A stretch of 64,000 nt of DNA from Clostridium putrefaciens (GCF_900461105.1 NZ_UFWZ01000001.1:1178001-1242000), one strand, 5' to 3'. Shown: positions 53,967 through 63,558, counted from the stretch's first letter. Program-made: numbers and translations. Notes: a model not told the origin generated them from the sequence alone.

Positions 53967-54071
53967 TAATAATCTTAAAATAATATAATTGCTATAGGAA
54001 ACTTTTAGCTTTTAGTATATAATTTATCATAAAATAGAATTTAAATAAAAAGTTAAGTGAGGTTTTAATTT

Positions 54072-55184
54072 ATGAACTCTACAGTAAAAAAGGGGATATT
54101 AATTCTAATTATAGTGTCTGCTTTTGGCACATTTGCTTTTGGTTATAAAAATAGTATAAGTAAATCAAAAGGAGTATTAGTGGGGAAATGGGATAATATT
54201 TACACCGGTACAAATATAAAGTTTTATAATGAAGATTTACAAACGGATTACTTAAAAGGTTTATCCCATGAATATGAATTATTATCTAAAACAGAAGGCA
54301 TAGAAAAAGATATGGATAAGGCTCTGAAGATGTTGGAGTGGACTCATGAAATGTTTGAATTTAACAGGGGGAGTATAAGTGGTGAAGAGGATGCTAAATC
54401 AATAATCAATGCCCTAAAGGATGGTAAAAAGGCTTCTGATCAAGATATGAGTATAGTTTTCACTCAAACATTAAGATCTGTTGGTGTACAAGCAAGAGTA
54501 GGAGTATTTAAAGTTAAGGATGGTCAATTCAATAAAAAGGCTTCATCCTTATACATATCAGAAATTTGGAGTAAAGAATTAAATAAGTGGGTAGCTATAG
54601 ATGTGGCTAATAATGCCTGCTTTTATAAAGAGGATATTCCATTAAGTGCTATAGAACTTTTAAAAAGTGATATAGATACAATAGAAATAAAAAAATCTAA
54701 AAATTTATCTAAATATAAAAAAGAAATTACAAAATATTTGTATTCTTATTCCATACCTATAGATAATAGCTTTGTTGGAGTAAAAAAGAGCAATTCATTT
54801 ATACGGTATATACCAGAAGGAGATTTGCCAGAAATAAAAGGGTTAAAGTCTTATGAAAATCCTTCTTTATACGTAAACAGCAGTGAATTATTTGAGATAA
54901 GTCCGTATAAGAAGTACTCTAATGCTAAAATAGATGATAAAGCTACCTTTATTATTATGAAAAAGGATCCTGTTGGAGATAAAAATGAAGAGTTACAGTT
55001 TGTTGTTGGCGCGTTCAAAGATAGCTCTATGGTAAAGGAATATTACGCTAGCATAGATGGAATGGAGTATTATAAAGTAAATCAATACTTTGATTTAAAA
55101 CTTAAGATAGGTGAGAATAAAATAATTCTTTCAGAGGATGGAAAAACACCTGTAAGAGAAATAATAATTAATTACAAAAAATAA
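54072..55184 (+). CDS. Exported transglutaminase-like domain protein, catalytic residues apparently lost
   Basis: 370 residues. A hydrophobic signal-anchor (GILILIIVSAFGTFAFGY) is followed by a region with the transglutaminase-core pattern at about 100-185: ASDQDMSIVFTQTLRSVGVQ then ARVGVF, and SEIWSKELNKWVAIDVANN. In active members a cysteine starts the first block and a histidine (HxWxE) starts the second; neither is found here, so it is probably a binding rather than catalytic domain. The C-terminal 130 residues look beta-rich. Faces outside the cell. Monocistronic. Confidence 0.6.
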   Translation: MNSTVKKGILILIIVSAFGTFAFGYKNSISKSKGVLVGKWDNIYTGTNIKFYNEDLQTDYLKGLSHEYELLSKTEGIEKDMDKALKMLEWTHEMFEFNRGSISGEEDAKSIINALKDGKKASDQDMSIVFTQTLRSVGVQARVGVFKVKDGQFNKKASSLYISEIWSKELNKWVAIDVANNACFYKEDIPLSAIELLKSDIDTIEIKKSKNLSKYKKEITKYLYSYSIPIDNSFVGVKKSNSFIRYIPEGDLPEIKGLKSYENPSLYVNSSELFEISPYKKYSNAKIDDKATFIIMKKDPVGDKNEELQFVVGAFKDSSMVKEYYASIDGMEYYKVNQYFDLKLKIGENKIILSEDGKTPVREIIINYKK

Positions 55185-55204
55185 TTATTAGAATAAAAAT
55201 CAGT

Positions 55205-55254
55205 ATAAAGACTATACTAATGATATGAATCTTTAGTATAGTCTTTATTTAATT
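55205..55254 (+). terminator. Terminator after transglutaminase-like gene
   Basis: AAAGACTATACTAA pairs with TTTAGTATAGTCTTT, followed by ATTTAATTTT. Confidence 0.8.
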
Positions 55255-55282
55255 TTATAACAGTAAATAAAGATAAACAATA

Positions 55283-55311
55283 TTGATTATTATTATCAAC
55301 TATGATATAAT
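55283..55311 (+). promoter_or_regulatory. sodA promoter with Fur-type operator
   Basis: TTGATT (-35, 55283-55288) and TATAAT (-10, 55306-55311, with TG one base before it) are 17 bases apart. TGATTATTATTATCA (55284-55298) overlaps the -35 and agrees at 13 of 14 defined positions with the 7-1-7 Fur box TGATAATnATTATCA. A Fur-family repressor (Fur, PerR or Zur type) would block this promoter. Confidence 0.6.
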
Positions 55312-55381
55312 AAGAATAATCAATAAATTAAGATTAAAGTTATAAAAATAAATTTGATAAAAGTAAATGGAGGGAATTTAA

Positions 55382-55993
55382 ATGAAATATAAATTACCAG
55401 AACTTAAATATGATTATAATGCGTTAGAGCCATATATAGATAAAGAAACCATGGAAATACACCACGCTAAGCACCATGCAGCATATATAAATAACCTTAA
55501 TGTTGCACTAGAAAAACATCCTGAACTTGAAAATAAGGAATTAGAAGAACTTCTAAAAAATATAGACTCAATACCTGAGGATATAAGAGTAGCGGTAAGA
55601 AACAATGGAGGCGGTCACTATAACCACTCTATGTTTTGGGACTTCATGGGCCCTAATAAAGGCGGAGAGCCAAAAGCGCAAGTAAAAGAAGAGATAAACA
55701 AAGCCTTCGGAAGCTTTGAAAAATTTAAAGAAGACTTTGCTAAAGCTGCAGCTACAAGATTTGGAAGTGGGTGGGCATGGCTTGTTATAAATAAAGATGG
55801 CAAACTTCAAATTATGTCTACACCAAATCAAGACAATCCAATAACAGATGGTAATATACCTATCTTAACTTTAGATGTGTGGGAACATGCCTACTATCTA
55901 AAATATCAAAATAAAAGACCTGACTATATAGAGGCATGGTGGAAGGTTGTAGATTGGGATCAGGTAGAAAGATTATATAAGAATAATAAATAA
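55382..55993 (+). CDS. sodA: Superoxide dismutase (Fe/Mn)
   Basis: A 203-residue cytoplasmic enzyme converting superoxide to oxygen and hydrogen peroxide. Metal ligands are visible: His27 ([12 protein letters not shown]), a histidine in [13 protein letters not shown], and Asp/His in [12 protein letters not shown]. The GPNKGGEPK segment and [13 protein letters not shown] are family-typical. Metal preference (Fe or Mn) cannot be decided with certainty. Its promoter carries a Fur-type box, suggesting metal- or oxidant-responsive control in this presumed anaerobe. Confidence 0.95.
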   Translation: MKYKLPELKYDYNALEPYIDKETMEIHHAKHHAAYINNLNVALEKHPELENKELEELLKNIDSIPEDIRVAVRNNGGGHYNHSMFWDFMGPNKGGEPKAQVKEEINKAFGSFEKFKEDFAKAAATRFGSGWAWLVINKDGKLQIMSTPNQDNPITDGNIPILTLDVWEHAYYLKYQNKRPDYIEAWWKVVDWDQVERLYKNNK

Positions 55994-55994
55994 T

Positions 55995-56033
55995 AAAAAG
56001 GCTTGTATATTTGAATATACAAGCCTTTTTTAC
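55995..56033 (+). terminator. Terminator after sodA
   Basis: AAAAGGCTTGTATATT pairs with AATATACAAGCCTTTT and is followed by TT. Confidence 0.88.
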
Positions 56034-56126
56034 GTATAAATAATAAAAATTATGAACCTTTTTTAAAAACATCTAAGAGGGGCATTAATACATAATATAA
56101 AAGTATAAAAAAAGGAGGCATAGCTT

Positions 56127-56450
56127 ATGGTTAAATTAAATTCACTACAGGAAATTGAAGAGTATATTAAAAGTAATGATATTAGCTTTCTTTATTTCGG
56201 AAATGAAACTTGTGGTGTTTGCACCGCGTTATTACCTAAGATTATTGAAATTTTAAAAAGGTATCCTAATATTAAAATGGCATATATAGAGATTGATGAT
56301 GTTAAACTAGCTATGGAAAGATACTCTATATTTACAATTCCGGTTATACTATTATATGTAGAAGGGAAAGAAACTATAAGAGAAGCTAGGTTCATAAGCG
56401 TAAATGATGTAGAGGAAAAATTAAAAAGAATATCTACTATTTATAAATAG
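56127..56450 (+). CDS. Thioredoxin-like protein
   Basis: A 107-residue thioredoxin-fold protein. The redox motif is CGVC in YFGNETCGVCTALLPKI (residues about 24-40), and the cis-proline loop is FTIPVILLYVEGKE. The usual thioredoxin WCGPC is not conserved, so this is one of the short clostridial thioredoxin-like proteins, with unknown partner. It follows sodA after a terminator; a role in redox defence is plausible. Ribosome site AAAGGAGG. Confidence 0.85.
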   Translation: MVKLNSLQEIEEYIKSNDISFLYFGNETCGVCTALLPKIIEILKRYPNIKMAYIEIDDVKLAMERYSIFTIPVILLYVEGKETIREARFISVNDVEEKLKRISTIYK

Positions 56451-56579
56451 TGATAAAGTATTTATTAACTTTGATAGCCAATCAATAGACAAAAGTTATT
56501 AGTATACCTTATAATAGATAAGTATATATTTAAATATAATATTAAAAGACAAATTTTCTAAAAGGGGAGAAGTAAGCAT

Positions 56580-57410
56580 ATGTTAATAATTTTTAAGGCA
56601 ATTATTATAGCTATTGTAGAGGGGATAACTGAGTTTTTACCTATATCATCTACAGGCCACATGATTTTAGTGGGGGATTTAATTAAGTTTAATGGTAGCG
56701 ACTTTTCGGAAATGTATGAAGTGGTTATACAACTTGGCGCAATACTTGCAGTAGTAGTTTTATACTGGTCAAAAATACGAGATATGATAGTATCTTTCTT
56801 TAAATTTGAGAAAAAGGGTATAAGGTTTTGGCTTAATATAATTGTCGCAACAATACCAGCCATGATAATGGGATTAGCTTTAAATAAGATAATTAAACAA
56901 TATCTTTTTAATAGTAAAACTGTAATCATTGGATTTGTAGTAGGAGGAATACTTCTTATAGTTATTGAAAATAACTTTAGGAAAAGAGAAAACAGTGAAA
57001 CAGTGGTAAGAAAATTAGAGGATATTAGTTATGGACAGGCTTTTAAAGTAGGATTATTTCAGTGTCTTGCTATGTGGCCTGGAATGTCTAGGTCTGCATC
57101 CACTATAATGGGTGGCTGGGTGGCTGGACTTTCAACAACCGTAGCTACAGAATTTTCTTTTTTCTTAGCTATTCCTGTAATGATAGGAGCATCAGGACTT
57201 GAACTTAAAAAGTTCGATTTTTCATCTGTGACTAGTAATGAGAAGATTGCACTAGGAGTAGGATTTGTTGTAGCTTTTCTTACAGCATTATTAGTAGTAG
57301 ATAGATTCATAGCATTCTTAAAGAAAAAGCCTATGAGAACATTTGCAATATACAGATTGTTAGTAGCGGCTATATTTATAATACTAGTTGCTTTAAATGT
57401 AATAAAATAA
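56580..57410 (+). CDS. uppP: Undecaprenyl-diphosphatase (UppP/BacA)
   Basis: A 276-residue membrane phosphatase that recycles the C55 lipid carrier and gives bacitracin tolerance. Signature motifs are EGITEFLPISSTGHMILVGD near residues 18-37 (with the catalytic Glu and His) and LAMWPGMSRSASTIMGGWVA near residues 163-182. Eight predicted helices. Ribosome site AAAAGGGGAG; own promoter likely. Confidence 0.95.
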   Translation: MLIIFKAIIIAIVEGITEFLPISSTGHMILVGDLIKFNGSDFSEMYEVVIQLGAILAVVVLYWSKIRDMIVSFFKFEKKGIRFWLNIIVATIPAMIMGLALNKIIKQYLFNSKTVIIGFVVGGILLIVIENNFRKRENSETVVRKLEDISYGQAFKVGLFQCLAMWPGMSRSASTIMGGWVAGLSTTVATEFSFFLAIPVMIGASGLELKKFDFSSVTSNEKIALGVGFVVAFLTALLVVDRFIAFLKKKPMRTFAIYRLLVAAIFIILVALNVIK

Positions 57411-57780
57411 GAAGCTATATTGATATATAAGCATATATGGTTATTTAATCGTATTAATAAAATTAAGGTATGATATATAACCATAATGCTTTATAAAGAG
57501 TATGCTAATATTTTAACAGCTCTCATATTTGGTATAAATGCAAAATTATTATCTTATGTGTAATAGATATCATTTAAAGTGTATAATTAAATAAAAGATA
57601 GCTTTTATTGCCTTCCTCATAAATAATATAAATTTAATGCTAAAAAGGTATCATTGAGGTGCTATTAAAGTTTGTGTTGTAGTTAAATCTAATACAAATA
57701 ATATCGCATGGTGAAACACTTAAGTAAGTGAAAATATATCTTTAATGTCCATACAATAATCATTAAAGTTGGAGGTAAAC
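57411..57780 (+). other. Long leader with hairpins before the beta-lactamase-like gene
   Basis: A 370-bp gap. It holds an open stem-loop (ATAGC 57599-57603 with GCTAT 57661-57665 and CCTCA with TGAGG inside), CACTTA/TAAGTG (57717-57730), and CTTTAATG (57740-57747) with CATTAAAG (57761-57768) directly before the GGAGGT ribosome site. No terminator or known riboswitch consensus is visible; there is no convincing reading frame. Confidence 0.4.
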
Positions 57781-58560
57781 ATGAAGGAAATTAAGAAGTA
57801 TTTAGAATCAAGAATAGGCGATTATAGTTTTTACTTTGAGGATTTAGATGGAGGATATATATATGGCTACAATGAAAACGTTTGTATGGTATCGGCAGGG
57901 TGTGTTAAACTTCCTATAGCTATGGCTATATTAAAAGAATCAGAAATAGGAAATATTAGTCTCAATGATAAACTCACTGTTTCAATAGATGATAAAGTTT
58001 CAGGTAATGGTATAATACATGAATTTGGAGAAAAAGAATATACTTTGATAGAACTTCTTATTGCTATGCTTATACAAAGCGATAATACGGCTACGAATAA
58101 GCTTGTGGATCTCGTGGGTATGAGTAAAATTAACAGTATTTTTAAAGAAATGGATTTAAAAAGCACTAAACTAAATAGAAGAGTTGAAAAAGAAAAGGAT
58201 GTAGATAGTACAATACAAAATATAACTAGTAGTTATGATTTATGTCTTTGTTGGAAGCACTTATACAACTCTACCTATCTAAGTAAAGAAAATAGCAGCT
58301 GGGTTATAAGAATTATGAAAAAGCAGCAAATGAAAAATAAGTTAGCATTTTATATAGGGGAAGAAATTAAAGCAAATATAGCAAATAAGACTGGTGATTT
58401 AACCGGAGTAGAGAATGATACATCATTTATCCAAATGCCAAAAGGTAACTTTGCATTTACTATGATGTCAAAAGGTGTACCAAACGATGTATATGGAATT
58501 GTTACTTTAGCTAAGAGTGGTAAGATGATGTGGGACATGATAATAAATAGTTGGAATTAA
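57781..58560 (+). CDS. Class A beta-lactamase-fold protein without the serine nucleophile
   Basis: ATG 57781 after GGAGGT; 259 residues. The fold landmarks of serine beta-lactamase-related hydrolases are there: YSFYFEDLDGGYIYGYNEN, LIQSDNTATNKLVD (SDN) and NKTGDLTGVEND (KTG). The first motif, however, reads SAGCVKLPIA: the residue three before the lysine, normally the nucleophilic Ser (SxxK), is glycine, followed by cysteine. There is no signal peptide. It may be a non-catalytic binder or use another residue; beta-lactam resistance should not be assumed. Confidence 0.75.
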   Translation: MKEIKKYLESRIGDYSFYFEDLDGGYIYGYNENVCMVSAGCVKLPIAMAILKESEIGNISLNDKLTVSIDDKVSGNGIIHEFGEKEYTLIELLIAMLIQSDNTATNKLVDLVGMSKINSIFKEMDLKSTKLNRRVEKEKDVDSTIQNITSSYDLCLCWKHLYNSTYLSKENSSWVIRIMKKQQMKNKLAFYIGEEIKANIANKTGDLTGVENDTSFIQMPKGNFAFTMMSKGVPNDVYGIVTLAKSGKMMWDMIINSWN

Positions 58561-58569
58561 AGAGAATAC

Positions 58570-58622
58570 ATATAAATGAAAATAAGTCCTGCCTATATAG
58601 GTAGGGCCTATTTTCATTTATA
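58570..58622. terminator. Bidirectional terminator
   Basis: ATAAATGAAAATAAG and a complementary TATTTTCATTTAT, with an inner CCTGCCTATATAGGTAGGGC stem, between convergent genes. Confidence 0.75.
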
Positions 58623-58646
58623 TTACAGTTAAGTATCTATTTAATA

Positions 58647-59480
58647 TTATAATTTAGATTTATTGGTACGTATAAAAGCTAAATAAAGTGCTGTTCCAAC
58701 AAAAAGTGCTCCACCTAATATATTTCCTAAGGTTACAGGGACAAGGTTATTAATAACACTTTTTAAATTTAAACTATCTAATTGACTCTCTGAAATACCA
58801 AGATTAGAAACAAATTGAGAATTTGTTTTTGCTAAAAGTCCTATAGAAAAATAATACATATTAGCCACACTATGTTCAAAACCAGATACTACAAAAGCCA
58901 TTATAGGGAAGAATATAGCGAATATCTTACTTATAATATCTTTTCCTGCAAAAGATATCCAAACTGAAAGACAAACTAATATGTTACAAAGTATTCCACT
59001 TAAAAAAGACTTTATAAAGGGAAGGCTTGACTTAGTATAAGCCACCTTAATACTATAAGCTCCAAGGGCTCCGTAATTTACATCTAAAGACCCGCTATAA
59101 AATAGGAGCAAGGATACAATTATTGCACCTGCCATGTTGGCAAAGTAGACTATTACCCAATTTTTCACTAATTGCTTAAAGGTTATTCTTTTATGTAATA
59201 GAGGCACTGTAAGTAAAACGTTTCCAGTAAAGAGATCGGTACCAGCGATTATTACTAATATTAGTCCGACAGGGAAAACTGAACCTGAAATTAGTTTAGA
59301 AACACTATAATTGGTTATGCTATGAGAAGCTGTTGCAGAAGCAAATCCACCTAAAGCTATAAACATTCCAGACAAAACACCTAAAATTAAAGATTTAAGG
59401 GGAGCATAATTAGCTTTTGCCTCGTAAGTTGTTATTATTTCACTGGTTATTTCTGTAGGGTTTAACATTCGTTTTTCCAT
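58647..59480 (-). CDS. Formate/nitrite transporter family channel
   Basis: ATG 59480 follows AGGAGGATTT; 277 residues. A six-helix FNT channel protein: LKSLILGVLSGMFIALGGFA, IAGTDLFTGNVLLTVPLLHK, ILCNILVCLSVWISFAGKD and SGFEHSVANMYYFSIGLLAK are the conserved pore motifs. It is divergent from pflB-pflA, whose product is formate, so FocA-like formate export is the likely role; nitrite or hydrosulfide transport remains possible by sequence alone. Confidence 0.88.
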   Translation of the reverse strand: MEKRMLNPTEITSEIITTYEAKANYAPLKSLILGVLSGMFIALGGFASATASHSITNYSVSKLISGSVFPVGLILVIIAGTDLFTGNVLLTVPLLHKRITFKQLVKNWVIVYFANMAGAIIVSLLLFYSGSLDVNYGALGAYSIKVAYTKSSLPFIKSFLSGILCNILVCLSVWISFAGKDIISKIFAIFFPIMAFVVSGFEHSVANMYYFSIGLLAKTNSQFVSNLGISESQLDSLNLKSVINNLVPVTLGNILGGALFVGTALYLAFIRTNKSKL

Positions 59481-59800
59481 TATAAATCCTCCTAAGTTTT
59501 TGAAGTTTATTATTAAATGCAAGTTTGTGAAATAAAATTGTCATTTTATATAGCTATTACAATTTAATATTTGGCTAAATTCTGTGTTTTTACTTAAAGT
59601 TAAGTAAATTAAGTAAAATAAATATAAAAATGATGATAAGGTATAAAAATATAAACAGACACTAGAATAGTACTATTTAGCGAATAAACTGTATTAGTTT
59701 ATAAAATTTACTGTTATATTTTATAAAAATATTTTACCACTAAAAGCTAGTAAAGTCAATGCTTACAGCCAGTTTTGAATATTGAAAATATTATAAAATG
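59481..59800. other. Divergent region between FNT and pflB, with a palindromic motif
   Basis: An AT-rich stretch. TTACTTAAAGTTAAGTAA (59590-59607) is a perfect 8-2-8 palindrome, and a third half-site TTAAGTAA follows at 59609-59616, a plausible operator cluster for the leftward FNT gene. The regulator is not known. Confidence 0.4.
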
Positions 59801-59818
59801 GTGTTAAGGTATTAACAA
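59801..59818 (+). promoter_or_regulatory. Rex-type operator over the pflB promoter
   Basis: GTGTTAAGGTATTAACAA; its reverse complement agrees with the Rex consensus TTGTTAAnnnnTTAACAA at 13 of 14 defined positions. Rex is the redox (NADH/NAD) repressor of fermentation genes. The site overlaps the -35 of the predicted pflB promoter. Confidence 0.75.
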
Positions 59819-59840
59819 ACCTGAATAAAAGTATTATAAT
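59812..59840 (+). promoter_or_regulatory. pflB promoter
   Basis: TTAACA (-35, 59812-59817) and TATAAT (-10, 59835-59840) with a 17-base spacer; start of transcription near 59847, leaving a leader of about 85 bases. The -35 is part of the Rex-type site. Confidence 0.7.
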
Positions 59841-59930
59841 GGAGTCATGGATAATAAAATCAAAATGCGCATATTAAAAATATACACATTAAAAGAATTT
59901 ATATAATAAAACTTAAAAGGGGTGTTTTCT

Positions 59931-62156
59931 ATGTTTAAACAATGGGAAGATTTCAAGCTAGGTTCATGGACAGATAAAATAGATGTTAGAGGATTTATTC
60001 AAAAGAATTATAAGTTATATGAAGGGGATAAACAATTTCTAGAAGGTCCAACAGAAAAGACAAAGAAGGTTTGGGAAAAATCAAGTGAATTAATAATTGA
60101 AGAAATTAAAAAAGGAGTTATTGATGTTGCTACAGATAGAGTTTCAGGAATAGATAACTATGAGGCTGGATACATTGATAAAGATAATGAAGTTATTTTA
60201 GGACTTCAAACCGATGCACCTTTAAAAAGAATAGTAAATCCTTGGGGTGGATGGAGAATGGTTGAGATGTCTTTAGAATCCTATGGATATAAATTAGATA
60301 AGGACATAGAAAAATACTTTCCACAGTTTAGAAAGACACATAATGATGGAGTTTTTGATGCTTATACAGATGATATAAGGGTAGCAAGATCTACAGGGCT
60401 TTTAACTGGACTTCCTGATGCTTATGGTAGAGGTAGAATAATTGGTGACTACAGAAGAATAACTTTATATGGTGTAGATTATTTAATAAGTGAAAAGAAA
60501 AAAGATCTTAAGGCTTTAAAAGGTGATATGTTAGATGAAGTTATGAGACATAGAGAAGAGGTTTCAGAACAAATAAGGGCGCTACAGCTAATGAAATCTA
60601 TGGCATTAAAATATGGGGTGGATATATCAAGTCCTGCAAAAGATGCAAAAGAAGCCGTTCAATTTTTATATATTGGATATTTGGCGGCAGTAAAAGAAAG
60701 TAATGGTGCTGCTATGTCCCTTGGTAGAACAAGTACTTTTTTAGATATTTACATTGAAAGAGATCTAAAAAATGGAGTTATAACAGAACAAGAGGCTCAA
60801 GAATTAATAGATCAATTTGTAATAAAATTAAGACTTGTAAGACATCTTAGAACACCAGAATATAATGACCTTTTTGCAGGTGATCCAACTTGGGTAACTG
60901 AATCTATAGGTGGAATAAGTAAAAATGGTACACCACTTGTAACAAAGACTTCATATAGATTTTTGCACACATTAATTAATCTTGGAGCCGCACCTGAACC
61001 TAATATGACTATATTATGGTCAGATAAGTTGCCGGAAAACTTTAAGAAATTCTGTGCTGAAATGTCTATTTTAACAGATTCTATTCAATATGAAAATGAT
61101 GATGTTATGAGACCTATATATGGAGATGATTATGGTATTGCTTGCTGTGTTTCTGCCATGGAAATAGGAAAACAAATGCAGTTTTTTGGAGCAAGATGTA
61201 ACTTAGCTAAAGCATTATTATATTCTATAAACGGTGGAGTTGATGAGAAAAAAGGAAGATTAGTTGTACCTGGAATAGAGAAGATAGAAGATGAAATCTT
61301 AGAGTATGATAAAGTTAAACAAAACTATATAAAGGTATTAGATTATGTTGCGGAATTATATGTAAATACAATGAATATAATCCACTATATGCATGATAAA
61401 TATGCCTATGAAGCAGGTCAAATGGCTCTTCATGATACAGAAATCGGGAGACTTATGGCTTTTGGTGTAGCAGGGTTATCAGTAGCGGCAGATTCTTTAA
61501 GTGCTATTAAGTACGCAAAGGTTAAGCCTATAAGAGAAAATGGAATAACAGTAGATTTTGAAATAGAGGGTGAATTTCCTAAGTTCGGAAATGACGATGA
61601 TAGGGTAGATGATATTGCAGTAGAACTTGTAGAAAGGTTCTCAAAAGAGTTGAAATCTCATCCTACCTATAGAGGCGCAAAACACACACTTTCAGTATTA
61701 ACTATTACATCAAACGTAGTTTACGGCAAGAAAACTGGAGCTACACCAGATGGTAGAGATGCAGGGGTTCCATTTGCACCAGGAGCTAATCCAATGCATG
61801 GAAGAGACCTTGAAGGAGCACTTGCTTCACTAAACTCTGTAGCTAAGATACCATATAATCCTTGCTGCGAAGATGGAGTTTCAAATACATTCTCTATTGT
61901 TCCGGAAGCTTTAGGGAAAGAAAAGGATACCCAAATTAATAATTTAGTATCAGTAATGGATGGTTACTTTGGCCAAGGTGCTCATCACTTAAATGTTAAC
62001 GTGCTTCAAAGAGAGATGCTTGTGGATGCTATGGAACATCCAGAAAAGTATCCAACATTAACAATAAGAGTTTCAGGATATGCAGTTAACTTTAATAGAT
62101 TATCAAAAGACCAACAAAAAGAGGTTATAAGCAGAACATTCCACGAAAAAATGTAA
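59931..62156 (+). CDS. pflB: Formate C-acetyltransferase (pyruvate formate-lyase)
   Basis: ATG 59931 is preferred over GTG 59922 because AAAAGGGG lies upstream at proper distance; 741 residues. The glycyl-radical enzyme splits pyruvate with CoA into acetyl-CoA and formate. The catalytic Cys-Cys pair is in [12 protein letters not shown] near residue 405 and the radical glycine in [13 protein letters not shown] near residue 716. Length is that of true PflB. Followed by pflA after a short terminator-like hairpin; divergent from the FNT channel; promoter under a Rex-type site. Confidence 0.96.
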   Translation: MFKQWEDFKLGSWTDKIDVRGFIQKNYKLYEGDKQFLEGPTEKTKKVWEKSSELIIEEIKKGVIDVATDRVSGIDNYEAGYIDKDNEVILGLQTDAPLKRIVNPWGGWRMVEMSLESYGYKLDKDIEKYFPQFRKTHNDGVFDAYTDDIRVARSTGLLTGLPDAYGRGRIIGDYRRITLYGVDYLISEKKKDLKALKGDMLDEVMRHREEVSEQIRALQLMKSMALKYGVDISSPAKDAKEAVQFLYIGYLAAVKESNGAAMSLGRTSTFLDIYIERDLKNGVITEQEAQELIDQFVIKLRLVRHLRTPEYNDLFAGDPTWVTESIGGISKNGTPLVTKTSYRFLHTLINLGAAPEPNMTILWSDKLPENFKKFCAEMSILTDSIQYENDDVMRPIYGDDYGIACCVSAMEIGKQMQFFGARCNLAKALLYSINGGVDEKKGRLVVPGIEKIEDEILEYDKVKQNYIKVLDYVAELYVNTMNIIHYMHDKYAYEAGQMALHDTEIGRLMAFGVAGLSVAADSLSAIKYAKVKPIRENGITVDFEIEGEFPKFGNDDDRVDDIAVELVERFSKELKSHPTYRGAKHTLSVLTITSNVVYGKKTGATPDGRDAGVPFAPGANPMHGRDLEGALASLNSVAKIPYNPCCEDGVSNTFSIVPEALGKEKDTQINNLVSVMDGYFGQGAHHLNVNVLQREMLVDAMEHPEKYPTLTIRVSGYAVNFNRLSKDQQKEVISRTFHEKM

Positions 62157-62161
62157 TATAT

Positions 62162-62194
62162 TCTAGAAAAGGCTCTATAGGAGTCTTTTCTCTA
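62162..62194 (+). terminator. Partial terminator between pflB and pflA
   Basis: AGAAAAG pairs with CTTTTCT with a weaker inner stem, then TCTATTTATAT. Its presence could lower pflA transcription relative to pflB. Confidence 0.6.
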
Positions 62195-62246
62195 TTTATA
62201 TACTAAAAAGATATATTTAATGTTCGTTACAAAGGAAGTGGAGATT

Positions 62247-62963
62247 ATGAAAGGTAGAATACATTCGATTGAAACTATGGGCCTTGTAGATGGGCCTGGA
62301 ATTAGAGTTGTAGTGTTTTTCCAAGGGTGTGCACTTAGATGTGCTTATTGTCATAACCCCGATACATGGAACTTTAAAGGTGGAGAGGAAATTGAAGCTT
62401 TAGATCTTATAAAGAAAATATCAAGGTATAAGCCTTATTTTCATAAGTCAGGGGGAGGGGTAACGTTTTCTGGAGGAGATCCACTTATGCAGCCTAAGTT
62501 TTTAATAGAGGTTTTAAAATTATGCAAGGAAAATGGAATTAAAACTGCATTAGATACCTCGGGATACGGGCTTTCAAACTATGATGAAATATTAAAATAC
62601 ACAGACTTAGTTTTGTTTGATATAAAAGATGTTTCTAAAGAAAGCTATTTAAATTTAACGGGTAAGGATGGAAAAGAGGCTTGGCGATTTTTGCATGCAG
62701 TAGAGAAATCTGGTGTAAAGATTTGGATAAGGCATGTGGTTATTCCAGGAATAACAGATTCTATGGAACATATAAAAGAGCTTTCTAAATTAATAAAGGT
62801 AATAAAGAATGTAGAAAAGGTAGAATTATTACCATATCATACCTTAGGTTTAGATAAGTATAAAAGTATGGAGATTAAATATAAATTAGAAGGAATAGAG
62901 CCTATGGATAAAGATGAATGTAAGAAGCTGGAATTAAGGCTAATAGAATTATTAAACTTATAA
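62247..62963 (+). CDS. pflA: Pyruvate formate-lyase activating enzyme
   Basis: ATG 62247 with GGAAGTGGAG upstream gives 238 residues. A radical-SAM enzyme that installs the glycyl radical on PflB. The 4Fe-4S motif CALRCAYCHN (CxxxCxxC) is near residue 28-36, the SAM-binding VTFSGGDPLMQPKFL near residue 76, and VDGPGIRVVVFFQGC precedes the cluster. About 90 bases after pflB. Confidence 0.95.
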   Translation: MKGRIHSIETMGLVDGPGIRVVVFFQGCALRCAYCHNPDTWNFKGGEEIEALDLIKKISRYKPYFHKSGGGVTFSGGDPLMQPKFLIEVLKLCKENGIKTALDTSGYGLSNYDEILKYTDLVLFDIKDVSKESYLNLTGKDGKEAWRFLHAVEKSGVKIWIRHVVIPGITDSMEHIKELSKLIKVIKNVEKVELLPYHTLGLDKYKSMEIKYKLEGIEPMDKDECKKLELRLIELLNL

Positions 62964-62995
62964 ACTTTATAGTTAATCTTATTAATTAGGTGGAT

Positions 62996-63031
62996 AAAAA
63001 ATAGACTAGTATACTAGTCTATTTTTTATCT
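62996..63031. terminator. Bidirectional terminator after pflA
   Basis: AAAAAATAGACTAGTA and TACTAGTCTATTTTTT form a nearly loopless palindrome between convergent genes. Confidence 0.85.
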
Positions 63032-63040
63032 ATTTAGAGG

Positions 63041-63394
63041 TTAAGACCAATAGCAATACCAAAGTCCGTCACTAGGTATTGGTAAGTCCGTTTCTAGAAT
63101 TACATTACCATCTAAAGGCATTTTTCTATATTGCTTCCTTCTGCCACTTGGATAAATTAATTCTACCATTCTACCTTTTCTAAATAGCTCATTAGCTTTA
63201 TCGTATTCAATAGGTTCAATCATTATCCAATTATCTTCAAGGCTTAGCTTTTCATAACCAGTATTCCTAATACTTATACTTTTTTCATCGCCGGTAACTC
63301 CTACTATGCAACCCTTATCATTTATAGCTTTTAGTGTAGGTTTATCTCTTAAAATTTTTAACATATCAATAGTATCTAAGTTTTCACAATCCAT
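63041..63394 (-). CDS. Small conserved-looking protein, unknown function
   Basis: ATG 63394 follows AAGGGGGAAC; 117 residues. Not recognised. It is a soluble, mixed alpha/beta protein without cysteine motifs except isolated residues; MLKILRDKPTLKAINDKGCI at the N-terminus may be a helical segment, and SGRRKQYRKMPL is basic. It ends with DGLWYCYWS. It is convergent with pflA and has its own ribosome site. No function is inferred. Confidence 0.6.
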   Translation of the reverse strand: MDCENLDTIDMLKILRDKPTLKAINDKGCIVGVTGDEKSISIRNTGYEKLSLEDNWIMIEPIEYDKANELFRKGRMVELIYPSGRRKQYRKMPLDGNVILETDLPIPSDGLWYCYWS

Positions 63395-63558
63395 ATAAAG
63401 TTCCCCCTTCAAATATATAATAATATATATAATAATTAACTTTTGGTGAATAAGTTTTATTACATAATGTAAATGTTTAAAATGGTTATTTATATAGATT
63501 TTAAACTATAATTAGAGAAAAGACAAGCTTTCAGTTAATAGCCAATGTTTTACTAAAT

